In this document: one piece after another, positions 11,181-19,172 of the stretch | How positions within the stretch are numbered: the first letter of the stretch is position 1 | Layout: the number at the start of each line of letters is the position of its first letter | Origin: Fontimonas thermophila | GTDB lineage: Bacteria > Pseudomonadota > Gammaproteobacteria > Nevskiales > Nevskiaceae | Direction: 5' to 3' | Assembly: GCF_900113085.1 (NCBI RefSeq) | Contig: NZ_FOOC01000010.1 | Span: 26,915 to 90,914, forward strand | Length of the DNA: 64,000 nucleotides | Notes under the pieces: generated by a model | What the model was told of the DNA's origin: nothing | Seen by the model: the letters and a program-made list of their open reading frames with translations, nothing else | Database searches by the model: none | Position numbers and translations under genes: made by a program

Positions 11181-11591
11181 ATGCTGCATTCGATCTCGGT
11201 GAGAGACTACATGGCGGAGAGCCTGCTGACGTTCACTCCGGACATGGACGTGATGACGGCGATCCACCTGCTCTGCGAAAAGGGCTATTCCGGCGCACCG
11301 GTTCTCGACAATCTCGGCAACATCGTCGGCATTCTCTCCGAGCACGATTGCCTGAAAGTGGCGATCCACGCCAGTTACCACGGCGTGATGGGGGGGCGCG
11401 TCGGTGATTTCATGTCAAAAAATCCGGTCACCGTCGATGCCGAGACGAGCATCCTCGAAGTCGCCAAGATGTTTCTCGAAATGCCCTACCGCCGCTATCC
11501 AGTGGTCGAGGACAACCGCCTGGTCGGTCTGATTTCGCGCACCGACGTGCTGCGCGCCATCGACGCGATCAACGACAGTTCCAACGCATGA
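11181..11591 (+). CDS. tandem CBS-domain protein
   Basis: A 136 aa protein made of two CBS domains and nothing else. The first runs from about residue 8 (RDYMAESLLTFTPDMDV) to HDCLKVA, the second from FMSKNPVTVD to RTDVLRAIDAI. CBS pairs usually bind adenine nucleotides such as AMP or ATP and regulate a partner. ATG 11181 has GAAGGGGG upstream, and only 11 bases separate it from nqrM, so it probably belongs to the nqr transcription unit. A role as an energy-charge sensor for the Na+-NQR block is a guess from position. Confidence 0.85.
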   Translation: MLHSISVRDYMAESLLTFTPDMDVMTAIHLLCEKGYSGAPVLDNLGNIVGILSEHDCLKVAIHASYHGVMGGRVGDFMSKNPVTVDAETSILEVAKMFLEMPYRRYPVVEDNRLVGLISRTDVLRAIDAINDSSNA

Positions 11592-11747
11592 TGGCGCGCC
11601 GCCGCGCGCTGCGGCTGGCGGCTTCCGCCAGAAGCGGGTTGGTGCCGGCGCGGTGGTCTTTTCGCCGATGATGATTTCGCATACCGTTAGCGCCGTTTGC
11701 GGTTCAAGCAGGCGCTGGCGTTTTCTGATCCGGCCATCACGGCATCC

Positions 11748-12599
11748 ATGAGCACGGTCGATATCTTCAAGCAGCTGGCCAGCGTCAATCCCGGCGAGGC
11801 GCTGTACCGGCGTCTGGTCACTCCCGAGATCGAAGCGCTGTTCGCGCGCATCCCCAAACCAGTCGGCAGCTTCGGCTACGACCCGTGGGGCTACAACGAG
11901 AATGCCGCCAAGCTCGCGGTCGGGATCTTCAGGTGGCTGTACGAGCATTATTTTCGTGTGACCGCACACGGGCTGGAGCACGTCCCGCCCCAAGGGCGAG
12001 TGCTGATCGTGCCGAACCACTCCGGGCAATTGCCACTCGACGGTGTGCTGATCGGCTATGCGCTGGCGACCAATCCGCACGGGCCGCGTGCCGCGCGGGC
12101 GATGATCGAACGTTTCTTCCCCACCGTGCCCTGGCTCGGCAACTGGTTGAACGCGGTCGGGGCGGTCATCGGCGATCCGCTCAACTGCAGCAAGATGCTC
12201 GAGCAGGAAGAGGCCATCATCGTCTTCCCCGAGGGCGTGCGCGGCTCCGGCAAGCTCTACAAGCAGCGTTACCAGCTGCAGCGCTTCGGCAACGGGTTCA
12301 TGCACCTGGCCTTGCAGCACAGGGCACCGATCGTGCCGGTCGGTGTCGTCGGCTGCGAGGAGACCATGCCGTCGTTTGCCAACATCGCGCCACTGGCGCG
12401 GCTGCTCGGGCTGCCTTACGTCCCACTGGGGCCCTTGCTGCCCTTGCCGGCACGCGTCTATCTGTACTTCGGCGAGCCGATGGTCTTCGAGGGTAGCGCA
12501 AAGAGCGAGGAAGAGGTGAATGCACGCGTCGAGCAGGTCAAGGAGCGCATCCGCGAGCTGATCGCACGTGGGCTCAAGGAACGCCAGCAGATCTTTTGA
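11748..12599 (+). CDS. PlsC-like lysophospholipid acyltransferase family protein
   Basis: An acyltransferase of the glycerolipid (PlsC) superfamily, about 283 aa. The catalytic block reads VPNHSGQLPLDGVLI: the His-Asp pair is spaced by six residues instead of the classical four, a variant known in one branch of the family. The second family block is IVFPEGVRGSGK, and PIVPVGVVGCEETMP follows. ATG 11748 is preferred over the TTG at 11697, which would add 17 unlike residues. The SDR gene follows within 8 bases, so the two are co-transcribed and probably act on the same lipid. Substrate unknown. Confidence 0.85.
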   Translation: MSTVDIFKQLASVNPGEALYRRLVTPEIEALFARIPKPVGSFGYDPWGYNENAAKLAVGIFRWLYEHYFRVTAHGLEHVPPQGRVLIVPNHSGQLPLDGVLIGYALATNPHGPRAARAMIERFFPTVPWLGNWLNAVGAVIGDPLNCSKMLEQEEAIIVFPEGVRGSGKLYKQRYQLQRFGNGFMHLALQHRAPIVPVGVVGCEETMPSFANIAPLARLLGLPYVPLGPLLPLPARVYLYFGEPMVFEGSAKSEEEVNARVEQVKERIRELIARGLKERQQIF

Positions 12600-12606
12600 G
12601 GCCGCG

Positions 12607-13563
12607 ATGCCCAGATCCGTCTCTCACAAAAAGACCGTGCTCGTCACCGGCGCCGCCGGGTCGCTGGCCCAGCGCGTGATCGCGCGCCTGCACGATCGCT
12701 ACGACATCGTCGCCGTGGATTTCCGCCGCAAGGTCGAAACCGACGCTGGCATCCCCTCGTACAAGGTCGATACGTACAAGCGCGGCTTCGAGGACATTTT
12801 CCGCAACCACCGAATCGATGCGGTCATCCACATCGGTCGTATGTTCGCGCACGAGTCCGACCGCCAGCGACGGTACAACGCGAACGTCCTCGGGACCAAG
12901 AAACTGCTGGAGCTGTGCCGCAAGTATGGCGTCGGCCAGGTCATCATCCACTCGACGTATTTCGTCTATGGGGCCTCGGCCTACAACCCGGCGCTGCTCG
13001 ACGAGGATGCGCCGCTCAAGGCCAGCGAGGTCACCCAGGATCTGGTCGATTCGGTCGAGCTGGAAAGCCTCGCGCAGATCTATCTGTGGAAATACCCCGA
13101 GCTGCACATCACGATCCTGCGGCCGTGCAACGTTCTGGGCCCCGGCGTGCGCAACACCATGTCGCTGCTGCTGTCGCGGCCGGTCGTGCCGGTGCTGATC
13201 GGATTCTCGCCGCTGATGCAGTTCCTGCACGTCGATGACATGGCCGATGCAATGGTCCTGGCCTTTGAGCACAACCGGCCCGGGATTTACAACGTCGCCC
13301 CCGATGATTGGGTGGCTTACCAAGTCGCGGTCCAACAGTGCGGCTGCCGGCGGCTGCCGGTGCCGAGCATCCCGCCAGTGTTACCCAAACTGATCAGCAA
13401 TGCGCTGAACTGGAATGCCTTCTTTCCACCCTACCTGATCAATTACTTCAAGTACCCGGTGATCATCGACGGCCGCCATTTTCGCGAAACCTTCGGCTGG
13501 AGGCCGCGGCGCAATCTCAACGACATCTTCAGCTATTACCGCAAGGCCAAGCTTTTGGCCTGA
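12607..13563 (+). CDS. NAD(P)-dependent epimerase/dehydratase-like protein (extended SDR)
   Basis: A 318 aa protein of the extended SDR (GalE-like) superfamily. The Rossmann glycine motif is TGAAGSLAQR near residue 14. The STYFVYGASAYNP segment matches the usual serine/VYG strand, and LRPCNVLGPGVRN and QFLHVDDMADAMV match later family blocks. The helix that normally holds Tyr-x-x-x-Lys reads DLVDSVELESLAQIY, with neither residue. It may therefore be a binding or scaffold protein, or a non-canonical enzyme. It pairs with the upstream acyltransferase; a similar pair (galE2/Rv0501 beside Rv0502) exists in Mycobacterium tuberculosis. Confidence 0.8.
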   Translation: MPRSVSHKKTVLVTGAAGSLAQRVIARLHDRYDIVAVDFRRKVETDAGIPSYKVDTYKRGFEDIFRNHRIDAVIHIGRMFAHESDRQRRYNANVLGTKKLLELCRKYGVGQVIIHSTYFVYGASAYNPALLDEDAPLKASEVTQDLVDSVELESLAQIYLWKYPELHITILRPCNVLGPGVRNTMSLLLSRPVVPVLIGFSPLMQFLHVDDMADAMVLAFEHNRPGIYNVAPDDWVAYQVAVQQCGCRRLPVPSIPPVLPKLISNALNWNAFFPPYLINYFKYPVIIDGRHFRETFGWRPRRNLNDIFSYYRKAKLLA

Positions 13564-13668
13564 AGGGGCGTTTCATAGACGCAGCAGATCGCAAGGCCAG
13601 GCAAATTTCATTGTCTTTCGTAACCGCCAGCCATCTAAACTGCACATTCTCCGGAACAGGAGTCGGAC

Positions 13669-14163
13669 ATGGCCAAGGACAAACCCGTCAAGCCGCCCAA
13701 GATCGACATTGGCATCGACAAGGACACCCGGGCGCGTATCGCCCAGGGGCTTTCCCGCCTGCTCGCCGACGAGTACACGCTCTATCTCAAGACCCATAAC
13801 TTCCACTGGAACGTCACCGGTCCGATGTTCAACACGCTGCATCTGATGTTCGAGCAGCAATACCTGGAGGCGGCCACCGCGGTCGATCTCGTCGCCGAGC
13901 GCATCCGGGCACTGGGTTTCCCGGCGCCGGGAACCTACAAGCAGTACGCGGCGCTGTCTTCGATCGAGGAAGTGGACGGCGTGCCCGAATGGCGCGAGAT
14001 GGTCGCCCAGCTCGTGAAAGGTCATGAAACCTGCGTGCGCACCGCGCGCGAGATTTTTCCGCTGGTCGATGAGGCGCATGACGAGCCGAGCGCGGATCTG
14101 CTCACCCAGCGCATGCAGGTGCACGAAAAGACGGCGTGGATGCTGCGCAGCCTGCTCGAGTGA
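13669..14163 (+). CDS. dps: Dps family DNA-protection ferritin-like protein
   Basis: Ferritin-like dodecamer subunit (164 aa) that oxidises and stores iron with peroxide and protects DNA. The ferroxidase ligands are visible: KTHNFHWNVTGPMFNTLH supplies the two histidines, FEQQYLE an acidic ligand, and VDLVAERIRALG the Asp/Glu pair. The lysine-rich N-terminal tail (MAKDKPVKPPK) is the kind used for DNA contact in E. coli Dps. It has its own 105-base upstream region. Its last codons overlap the start of the downstream ABC ATPase, which is in another frame. Confidence 0.93.
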   Translation: MAKDKPVKPPKIDIGIDKDTRARIAQGLSRLLADEYTLYLKTHNFHWNVTGPMFNTLHLMFEQQYLEAATAVDLVAERIRALGFPAPGTYKQYAALSSIEEVDGVPEWREMVAQLVKGHETCVRTAREIFPLVDEAHDEPSADLLTQRMQVHEKTAWMLRSLLE

Positions 14164-15194
14164 CGCGTCCTGTCGCCGCCCCCCGGCTGGACGCCACGGC
14201 CGGGCCTTTGCTGGCGGTCCGCCAGCTCAGAATCCAGCACCGGTTGCCGCGGGCGCATCCGTTCGCGCGTCCGCGTTATCTGCGCGCGGTCGATGAGCTG
14301 AATTTCAACCTGCACGCAGGGGAGACGCTGGCGCTGGTCGGCGAATCGGGCTCCGGCAAATCGACGCTCGCGCGCGCCCTGCTCGGCGTGCAGCCGGTCA
14401 GCAGCGGCTCGATCCGCTTCGACGGGCATGAGCTGGTCGGGCTGGATCGCCGCGGCTGGCAGCCGCTGCGCCGACAGATCCAGATGGTGTTCCAGGATCC
14501 GCAGGGCAGCCTCGACCCGCGCATGCGCGTTGCGCAGATCGTCGCCGAGCCGCTCGTGTATCTGTGTCCCGAGCTCGATGCCGCCGAACGCCGGCACCGC
14601 GTCGAGCAGACGCTCGAACGCGTCGGCCTGGGCCCGGAGATGCTCGAATGCTATCCGCGCCAGCTCTCCGGCGGGCAGTGCCAGCGCGTCGGCATCGCGC
14701 GCGCCTTGGTGTGCGGTCCGCGGCTGCTGATCTGCGACGAGGCGGTGGCGGCGCTCGATGCCGTGACGCAGGCCCAGGTCTTGCAACTGCTGCGCGAGAT
14801 CCAGATGCAAACCGGCATGGCGATGTTGTTCATCACCCACGATCTCGCCATCGCCCGCCAGATCAGCGATCGCGTGCTGGTGATGTATTACGGCCGTCTC
14901 ATGGAACAGGCGCCGACCCGCACGCTGTTCGCGGCGCCGCGGCACCCCTATACCAGGGCCTTGCTGGCGTCGGTCCCGGGTGTCGATCCGGCGCAGCGCG
15001 CCGCGCTGTTGCGCCCTGGTGCGGCACCGGATACCAGCGTACCTTCGACCGGCTGCCTGTTCGCGGCGCGTTGTCCGATGGCCGACGAACAATGTCTGCG
15101 CCGCGTGCCCCCCGTCCATCGCCTGCGCGACGGCAGCGCGGTGGCCTGTCACTACATCGCCGAAGCCTGGGTACCGCCGACGAAGGCGGCCTGA
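14160..15194 (+). CDS. oligopeptide/dipeptide ABC transporter ATPase, DppF/OppF type (orphan)
   Basis: ATP-binding subunit of a peptide-importer ABC system, about 344 aa. It has Walker A GESGSGKST, the OppF/DppF-type QMVFQDPQGSLDPRM, signature LSGGQCQR, Walker B LLICDEAVAALD and the switch His in FITHDLA. It ends with the peptide-transporter C-terminal extension, including the cysteine-bearing GCLFAARCPMADEQC. GTG 14160 overlaps the dps stop; an ATG at 14136 is also in frame. No permease or binding protein lies nearby. The opp set at 36679-40774 lacks exactly this subunit, so this gene probably completes it from a distance. Confidence 0.88.
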   Translation: MTRPVAAPRLDATAGPLLAVRQLRIQHRLPRAHPFARPRYLRAVDELNFNLHAGETLALVGESGSGKSTLARALLGVQPVSSGSIRFDGHELVGLDRRGWQPLRRQIQMVFQDPQGSLDPRMRVAQIVAEPLVYLCPELDAAERRHRVEQTLERVGLGPEMLECYPRQLSGGQCQRVGIARALVCGPRLLICDEAVAALDAVTQAQVLQLLREIQMQTGMAMLFITHDLAIARQISDRVLVMYYGRLMEQAPTRTLFAAPRHPYTRALLASVPGVDPAQRAALLRPGAAPDTSVPSTGCLFAARCPMADEQCLRRVPPVHRLRDGSAVACHYIAEAWVPPTKAA

Positions 15195-15205
15195 GCATGC
15201 CCAGG

Positions 15206-15982
15206 CTAGGCCGAGCAGGCCGGTTTTTTGCCGGCAGCGCGCGCCTGTTCGTACAGCGGCGTCACGCGCGGCAAGTTGCGTTCCAGATCGTGGATGCGTG
15301 TGTCGGGCGAGGGGTGGGTCGAGAGCAGTTCCGGCGGGGCGCCGCCCCCCGCTTTCTGCATGTTGACCCAGAGCCTGGGTGCTTCTGCCGGGTCGAAGCC
15401 GGCCCGCGCCATCAACTGCTGGCCGAGGATGTCGGCCTCGCTCTCGTCGCCGCGCGAATAGGGCAGCAGCAACAGCAGGTTGGCACCCAGCCCGATCATG
15501 TCGGGTGACAATCCCGTCGTCGCCGCCAGCACCGACACCCCCAATTGCGCGGCGATCTCGTTGGACACCCGCGCCGCCGAGTGTCCGGCGAGCACGTGCG
15601 CGACCTCATGGCCGATCACGGCGGCGAGCTGATGCTGATTGGCGGCGACCTTGAGCAGCCCGGTATAGACACCGATCTTGCCGCCAGGCAGGGCAAAGGC
15701 GTTGACCTCTTGGGATTCGAACACCTGGATCTCCCATTCCCCGCCGGTTTCCCGCGTGATCGCCTGCGCGACGCATTGGACATAGGCATTGGTCTTGCGA
15801 TCCTGCGTCGGCGGTGTCTTCGATTTGAGCGACTGGAACGCGGCCGCGCCCATCTGCGCCATTTCCTGGTCGGAAACGAGCTTGAGCTGGCGCCGGCCCG
15901 TCGGCGAGGTCGTGCAGGCGGCGATGACGGCACCGGCGACGATCGCTGCGACGGCAGCGCGAAAGGCAAAAGCACAAGACAT
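15206..15982 (-). CDS. M48 family metalloprotease, lipoprotein
   Basis: Periplasmic zinc protease of the M48 family (LoiP/YcaL-like), 258 aa, probably involved in envelope quality control. A signal peptide ends in the lipobox VIAAC at about residue 23. The zinc motif is GHEVAHVLAGH, with the third ligand in DESEADILG and the family's STHPSPDTRI near the C-terminus. GGGAGAG-like bases stand before the ATG at 15982; the frame is open further upstream but without signal-peptide character. It converges with the DppF-type gene 11 bases away. Confidence 0.92.
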   Translation of the reverse strand: MSCAFAFRAAVAAIVAGAVIAACTTSPTGRRQLKLVSDQEMAQMGAAAFQSLKSKTPPTQDRKTNAYVQCVAQAITRETGGEWEIQVFESQEVNAFALPGGKIGVYTGLLKVAANQHQLAAVIGHEVAHVLAGHSAARVSNEIAAQLGVSVLAATTGLSPDMIGLGANLLLLLPYSRGDESEADILGQQLMARAGFDPAEAPRLWVNMQKAGGGAPPELLSTHPSPDTRIHDLERNLPRVTPLYEQARAAGKKPACSA

Positions 15983-16214
15983 GCCACTCTCCCGGAAACA
16001 GCATTGCCGGATGCGAATGATAGTGGAGGCGGCGCAAACCCGGCGTGGAACGGTGCTGCGCGGGCGGTGGGTTTCCACGGTTCACGGCCAGCGCGCAATC
16101 CGGCTACAGTAACGGCGGGTGCGAACCCAGGGGATGCGGCAGGAGGGGGTTGATTCCAATCCCGCCGCAGGATGAGGCGGCTGTGGCCGTCAGGCTTGAA
16201 GAAGGTCTATCGGT

Positions 16215-16430
16215 ATGGGAAATCGTGAGACGGGTAGGGTGAAGTGGTTCGACAACGCCAAGGGCTACGGGTTCATCCAGCGTGGCGCCGGGCAGGAGGA
16301 CGTGTTCGTCCACTTCCGTCAGATCGTGGGAGAAGGCTACCGCACGCTGCAGGAGGGCCAGCAGGTCGAGTTCAGCGTCGTCCGCGGACAAAAAGGTCTG
16401 CAGGCCGAGCAGGTCTCGGTGATCGGCTGA
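16215..16430 (+). CDS. cold-shock domain protein (CspA family)
   Basis: A 71 aa single cold-shock domain that binds single-stranded RNA or DNA. The RNP1 motif appears as KGYGFIQ and RNP2 as DVFVHF, with the usual [16 protein letters not shown] beginning. AAGAAGG precedes the ATG. The 232-base region upstream, shared with the divergent protease gene, contains a possible GCCGC/GCGGC hairpin around 16163-16182 that could be part of a structured leader, as in other csp mRNAs. A clean bidirectional terminator follows. Confidence 0.95.
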   Translation: MGNRETGRVKWFDNAKGYGFIQRGAGQEDVFVHFRQIVGEGYRTLQEGQQVEFSVVRGQKGLQAEQVSVIG

Positions 16431-16449
16431 ATGTATTGCGGGCCGCATA

Positions 16450-16479
16450 CGAAAGGCCGGGCATCTGCCCGGCCTTTCG
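16450..16479. terminator. bidirectional rho-independent terminator between csp and SDR gene
   Basis: A perfect 14-base inverted repeat (CGAAAGGCCGGGCA and its complement) folds around a two-base centre between the converging cold-shock and dienoyl-CoA-reductase-like genes. The A/T-rich outer parts (AAAG/CTTT) can serve as the U-tract on either strand. Confidence 0.8.
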
Positions 16480-16490
16480 CGTTAGGGGCC

Positions 16491-17288
16491 TCAGCCGCCG
16501 AGCAGGGCTTTCATGCCCGCGCTCGATACGCTGGTGCCGCCCAGCGACCAGCCGCCATCGACCGGGATCACCGCGCCCGTGACATAGCTCGCGTACGGGC
16601 TCGCCAGCCACAGGCAGCAGTGGGCGATGTCGTCCTTGCTGCCGAAGCGCTTGAGCGGCACTGAGTCAGTGACGATTTGTTCCAGTTGCGGCGTCGGCGC
16701 CAGCCGTTTCATGCCCTCGGTGTCTTTGATCGGGCCTGGCACGACCGAGTTGATGCGCACGCCCAGTGGCCCCCATTCCATTGCGCCGACGCGCGTCACC
16801 ATGTCGACGCCGGCCTTGGCCGCGCACACGTGCATCTGCAGTTCCATCGGGTTGTAGGCCTGCGGCGCCGAGATGTTGATGATGCTCGCGCCGGGTTTGC
16901 GCAGCAGCGGAAAGCCGGCGCGCAGGACATGGAAGGTTCCGAGCAAATCGATTTCGACGACGGCGCGGAAACCGTTGGATGAGATTCCCAATGCCGGCGC
17001 CGGGAAGTTGCCGGCGGCACCGGAGATGAGAACGTCGATCTCGCCATGCGCTGCGTGCGCAGCCTTGAGCGCTGCCTCGGTCTTGGCGTAGTCGCGCACG
17101 TCTGCGGCGAAGCCGGACACGGCGCCGCCGTGCGCCTTGAGCGCTGCGACTGCGGCATCCACTTTGTCCTGCGAGCGCGACAGTACGCTCACGGCAGCAC
17201 CGCAGCGCGCGAACGCATGTGCGATGCCCAGATTGATGCCGCTGGTGCCGCCGGCGACGAAGACATGCTGGCCTGTGAAATCGAACAT
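16491..17288 (-). CDS. SDR family oxidoreductase, 2,4-dienoyl-CoA reductase-like
   Basis: A 265 aa classical-fold SDR. The cofactor motif is VAGGTSGINLG, followed by SRSQDKV, which suggests NADP(H). ISGAAGNFPAP matches the NNAG position. The catalytic helix reads QMHVCAAKAGVD: the lysine is kept, but the residue four before it is Val, not Tyr. That substitution and the GNFPAP block are characteristic of the peroxisomal-type 2,4-dienoyl-CoA reductases, so a role in unsaturated fatty-acid beta-oxidation is likely. The ATG at 17288 has CAGGAG upstream. It stands alone. Confidence 0.85.
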   Translation of the reverse strand: MFDFTGQHVFVAGGTSGINLGIAHAFARCGAAVSVLSRSQDKVDAAVAALKAHGGAVSGFAADVRDYAKTEAALKAAHAAHGEIDVLISGAAGNFPAPALGISSNGFRAVVEIDLLGTFHVLRAGFPLLRKPGASIINISAPQAYNPMELQMHVCAAKAGVDMVTRVGAMEWGPLGVRINSVVPGPIKDTEGMKRLAPTPQLEQIVTDSVPLKRFGSKDDIAHCCLWLASPYASYVTGAVIPVDGGWSLGGTSVSSAGMKALLGG

Positions 17289-17462
17289 CGGATGCTCCTG
17301 TGGTGTGGATGAGGTGAGTGGGTCGACCGTACGCAAGATGCACGAGGCGCGCGATCCGGATGCGACGACGCCCGCTTCATTCGCGCACGCACGCGGTGTA
17401 CGGCTACTCTTGCAGAAGGTCGGGTTGCGGCATGGGCTGCGCGAGAATCAATTGGACACTGG

Positions 17463-18083
17463 CTAGGGTTCCAGGCGCTCGATTAGCCAGAGGGTATTTT
17501 CGCGCCGGTAGCGCAGGCGGTCATGCAGGCGGCCGGCGCGGCCCTGCCAGAATTCCACCGTGTGCGGACGCACGAGATAGCCGCCCCAATGCTCGGGCAA
17601 GGGCACGTCGCGCCCGGCATAGCGCGCGGCATTTTCTTCATAACGGCGATCCAGTTCCTCGCGGCTGGCGACGACCTCACTCTGGCGTGAGGTGAGCGCG
17701 CCGAGCTGCGATTCGCGCGGTCGCCGTGCGAAATACTGCTGCGCCAGCTCGCGCGGCAGGCGCTCGGCGAGCCCTTCGATGCGGACCTGGCGCTCCAGGC
17801 GGTCCCACCAGAACACCAGTGCCACGTGCGGATTTTCGGCCAGCTCGCGCGCCTTGCGTCCGGCATGACTGGTGTAAAACGTCAGTCCGCCATCGTGAAA
17901 GCCTTTGAACAGCACGACGCGGGCCGACGGGCGACCCGCGCGATCCGCGGTGGCCAGAGTCATCGCCGTGGGTTCGATCATGCCGGCATTTTGTGCGTCG
18001 GTGAGCCAGCGTTCGAGCTGGACCAGCGGATCGGCTGCGAGATCGGCTTTGCGCAGGGGCGGATTCTTCGTGTATTGCGGCAT
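17463..18083 (-). CDS. pdxH: pyridoxamine 5'-phosphate oxidase
   Basis: FMN enzyme that oxidises pyridoxine or pyridoxamine 5'-phosphate to pyridoxal 5'-phosphate, the last step of vitamin B6 synthesis and salvage. The 206 aa product has full length. Visible blocks include AMTLATADRAGRPSARVVLFKG, FYTSHAGRKARELAENP (FMN contacts), QVRIEGLAERLP and the C-terminal signature PEHWGGYLVRPHTVEFWQG, followed by RLHDRLRY. The gene is monocistronic and divergent from acuI across 71 bases. Confidence 0.96.
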   Translation of the reverse strand: MPQYTKNPPLRKADLAADPLVQLERWLTDAQNAGMIEPTAMTLATADRAGRPSARVVLFKGFHDGGLTFYTSHAGRKARELAENPHVALVFWWDRLERQVRIEGLAERLPRELAQQYFARRPRESQLGALTSRQSEVVASREELDRRYEENAARYAGRDVPLPEHWGGYLVRPHTVEFWQGRAGRLHDRLRYRRENTLWLIERLEP

Positions 18084-18154
18084 GACGCGGTCCGGCGATT
18101 TCGGCGAAACTTCCGTCCATTCATTGTCGCGCCACTCAAGACGAGGAGTCGAAC

Positions 18155-19156
18155 ATGTCCGCTTTCAAGGCCCTGCGTGTGCACGCCCAGGACAAGACCA
18201 CGCAAGCCCGGATCGAGCAGATCGGCATCGATGATCTCTCCGCCGGTGAAGTCGTCGTGCGCGTGGCCTGGAGCGGCATCAACTACAAGGATGCCCTAGC
18301 TGTCACCGGCAAGGGCCGCATCCTGCGCAGCTATCCGAAAGTTCCCGGCATCGATTTGTCCGGCGTCGTCGAATCCAGCCACGATCCGCGCTACAAGCCC
18401 GGCGACAAGGTCGTGGTCACCGGCTGCAACATTGGCGAGGTACTCGACGGCGGCTATGCGCAGTTCGCGCGCCTGCCGGCGACCGTGCTGGTGCCGCTGC
18501 CGCCGGGTTTGAGTCTGCGCGAGGCAATGGCGATCGGTACCGCCGGATTCACGGCGGCTTTCGCGCTCAAGCGCATGCTCGAAAATCACCAGACCCCACA
18601 GCTGGGGCCGATCGCGATCACCGGCCCGACCGGTGGCGTCGGCTCGATCGCCATCGATTTGTTCAAACGCGCCGGCTTCACCGTGCATGCCATCACCGGC
18701 AAGGCCGGCGAGGCCGACTCTTATCTCCGGCAGCTCGGTGCCGACGAAATCGTCTCGCGCCAGGCCCTGGCCCTGGGCACCAAGCCGCTCGAGTCCGCCG
18801 TATGGGGCGGTGCCGTCGACAACCTCGGCGGCGAGATGCTGGCCTGGCTGACGCGCACGACGCGTCCCTGGGGCAATATCGCGAGCATCGGCCTTGCGCA
18901 ATCCGCCGAGCTGCACACCACGGTGATGCCGTTCATCCTGCGCGGTGTCTCGCTGCTGGGCATTCACTCCGTCGAATGTCCGCGTGCGTGGCGCGAGGCG
19001 CTTTGGCAGAAGCTCTCCGGCGAGTGGAAGCCGCGCATCCTCGACCGCCTCGTGACCCGTGAGATCGGGCTCGACGAAGTGCCCGCGGCCTGCGCCGAGC
19101 TGATTGCCGGACGCGTGATCGGGCGCACCCTCGTGCGCATTGCCGGCGGCGACTGA
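18155..19156 (+). CDS. acuI: YhdH/AcuI family acryloyl-CoA reductase (quinone oxidoreductase-like)
   Basis: NADPH-dependent medium-chain dehydrogenase/reductase, 333 aa. The AcuI/YhdH branch reduces acryloyl-CoA to propionyl-CoA and detoxifies this reactive intermediate. Seen here are SGINYKDALAVTGKGRI at the N-terminus (no zinc ligands), the YhdH-type PGIDLSGVV, the nucleotide-binding ITGPTGGVGSIA and GIHSVECP. A strong GAGGAG precedes the ATG. The cardiolipin synthase gene converges 16 bases downstream. Assignment to YhdH/AcuI is solid; the physiological substrate is inferred. Confidence 0.9.
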   Translation: MSAFKALRVHAQDKTTQARIEQIGIDDLSAGEVVVRVAWSGINYKDALAVTGKGRILRSYPKVPGIDLSGVVESSHDPRYKPGDKVVVTGCNIGEVLDGGYAQFARLPATVLVPLPPGLSLREAMAIGTAGFTAAFALKRMLENHQTPQLGPIAITGPTGGVGSIAIDLFKRAGFTVHAITGKAGEADSYLRQLGADEIVSRQALALGTKPLESAVWGGAVDNLGGEMLAWLTRTTRPWGNIASIGLAQSAELHTTVMPFILRGVSLLGIHSVECPRAWREALWQKLSGEWKPRILDRLVTREIGLDEVPAACAELIAGRVIGRTLVRIAGGD

Positions 19157-19172
19157 CAGCCTGGGCGCAGGC

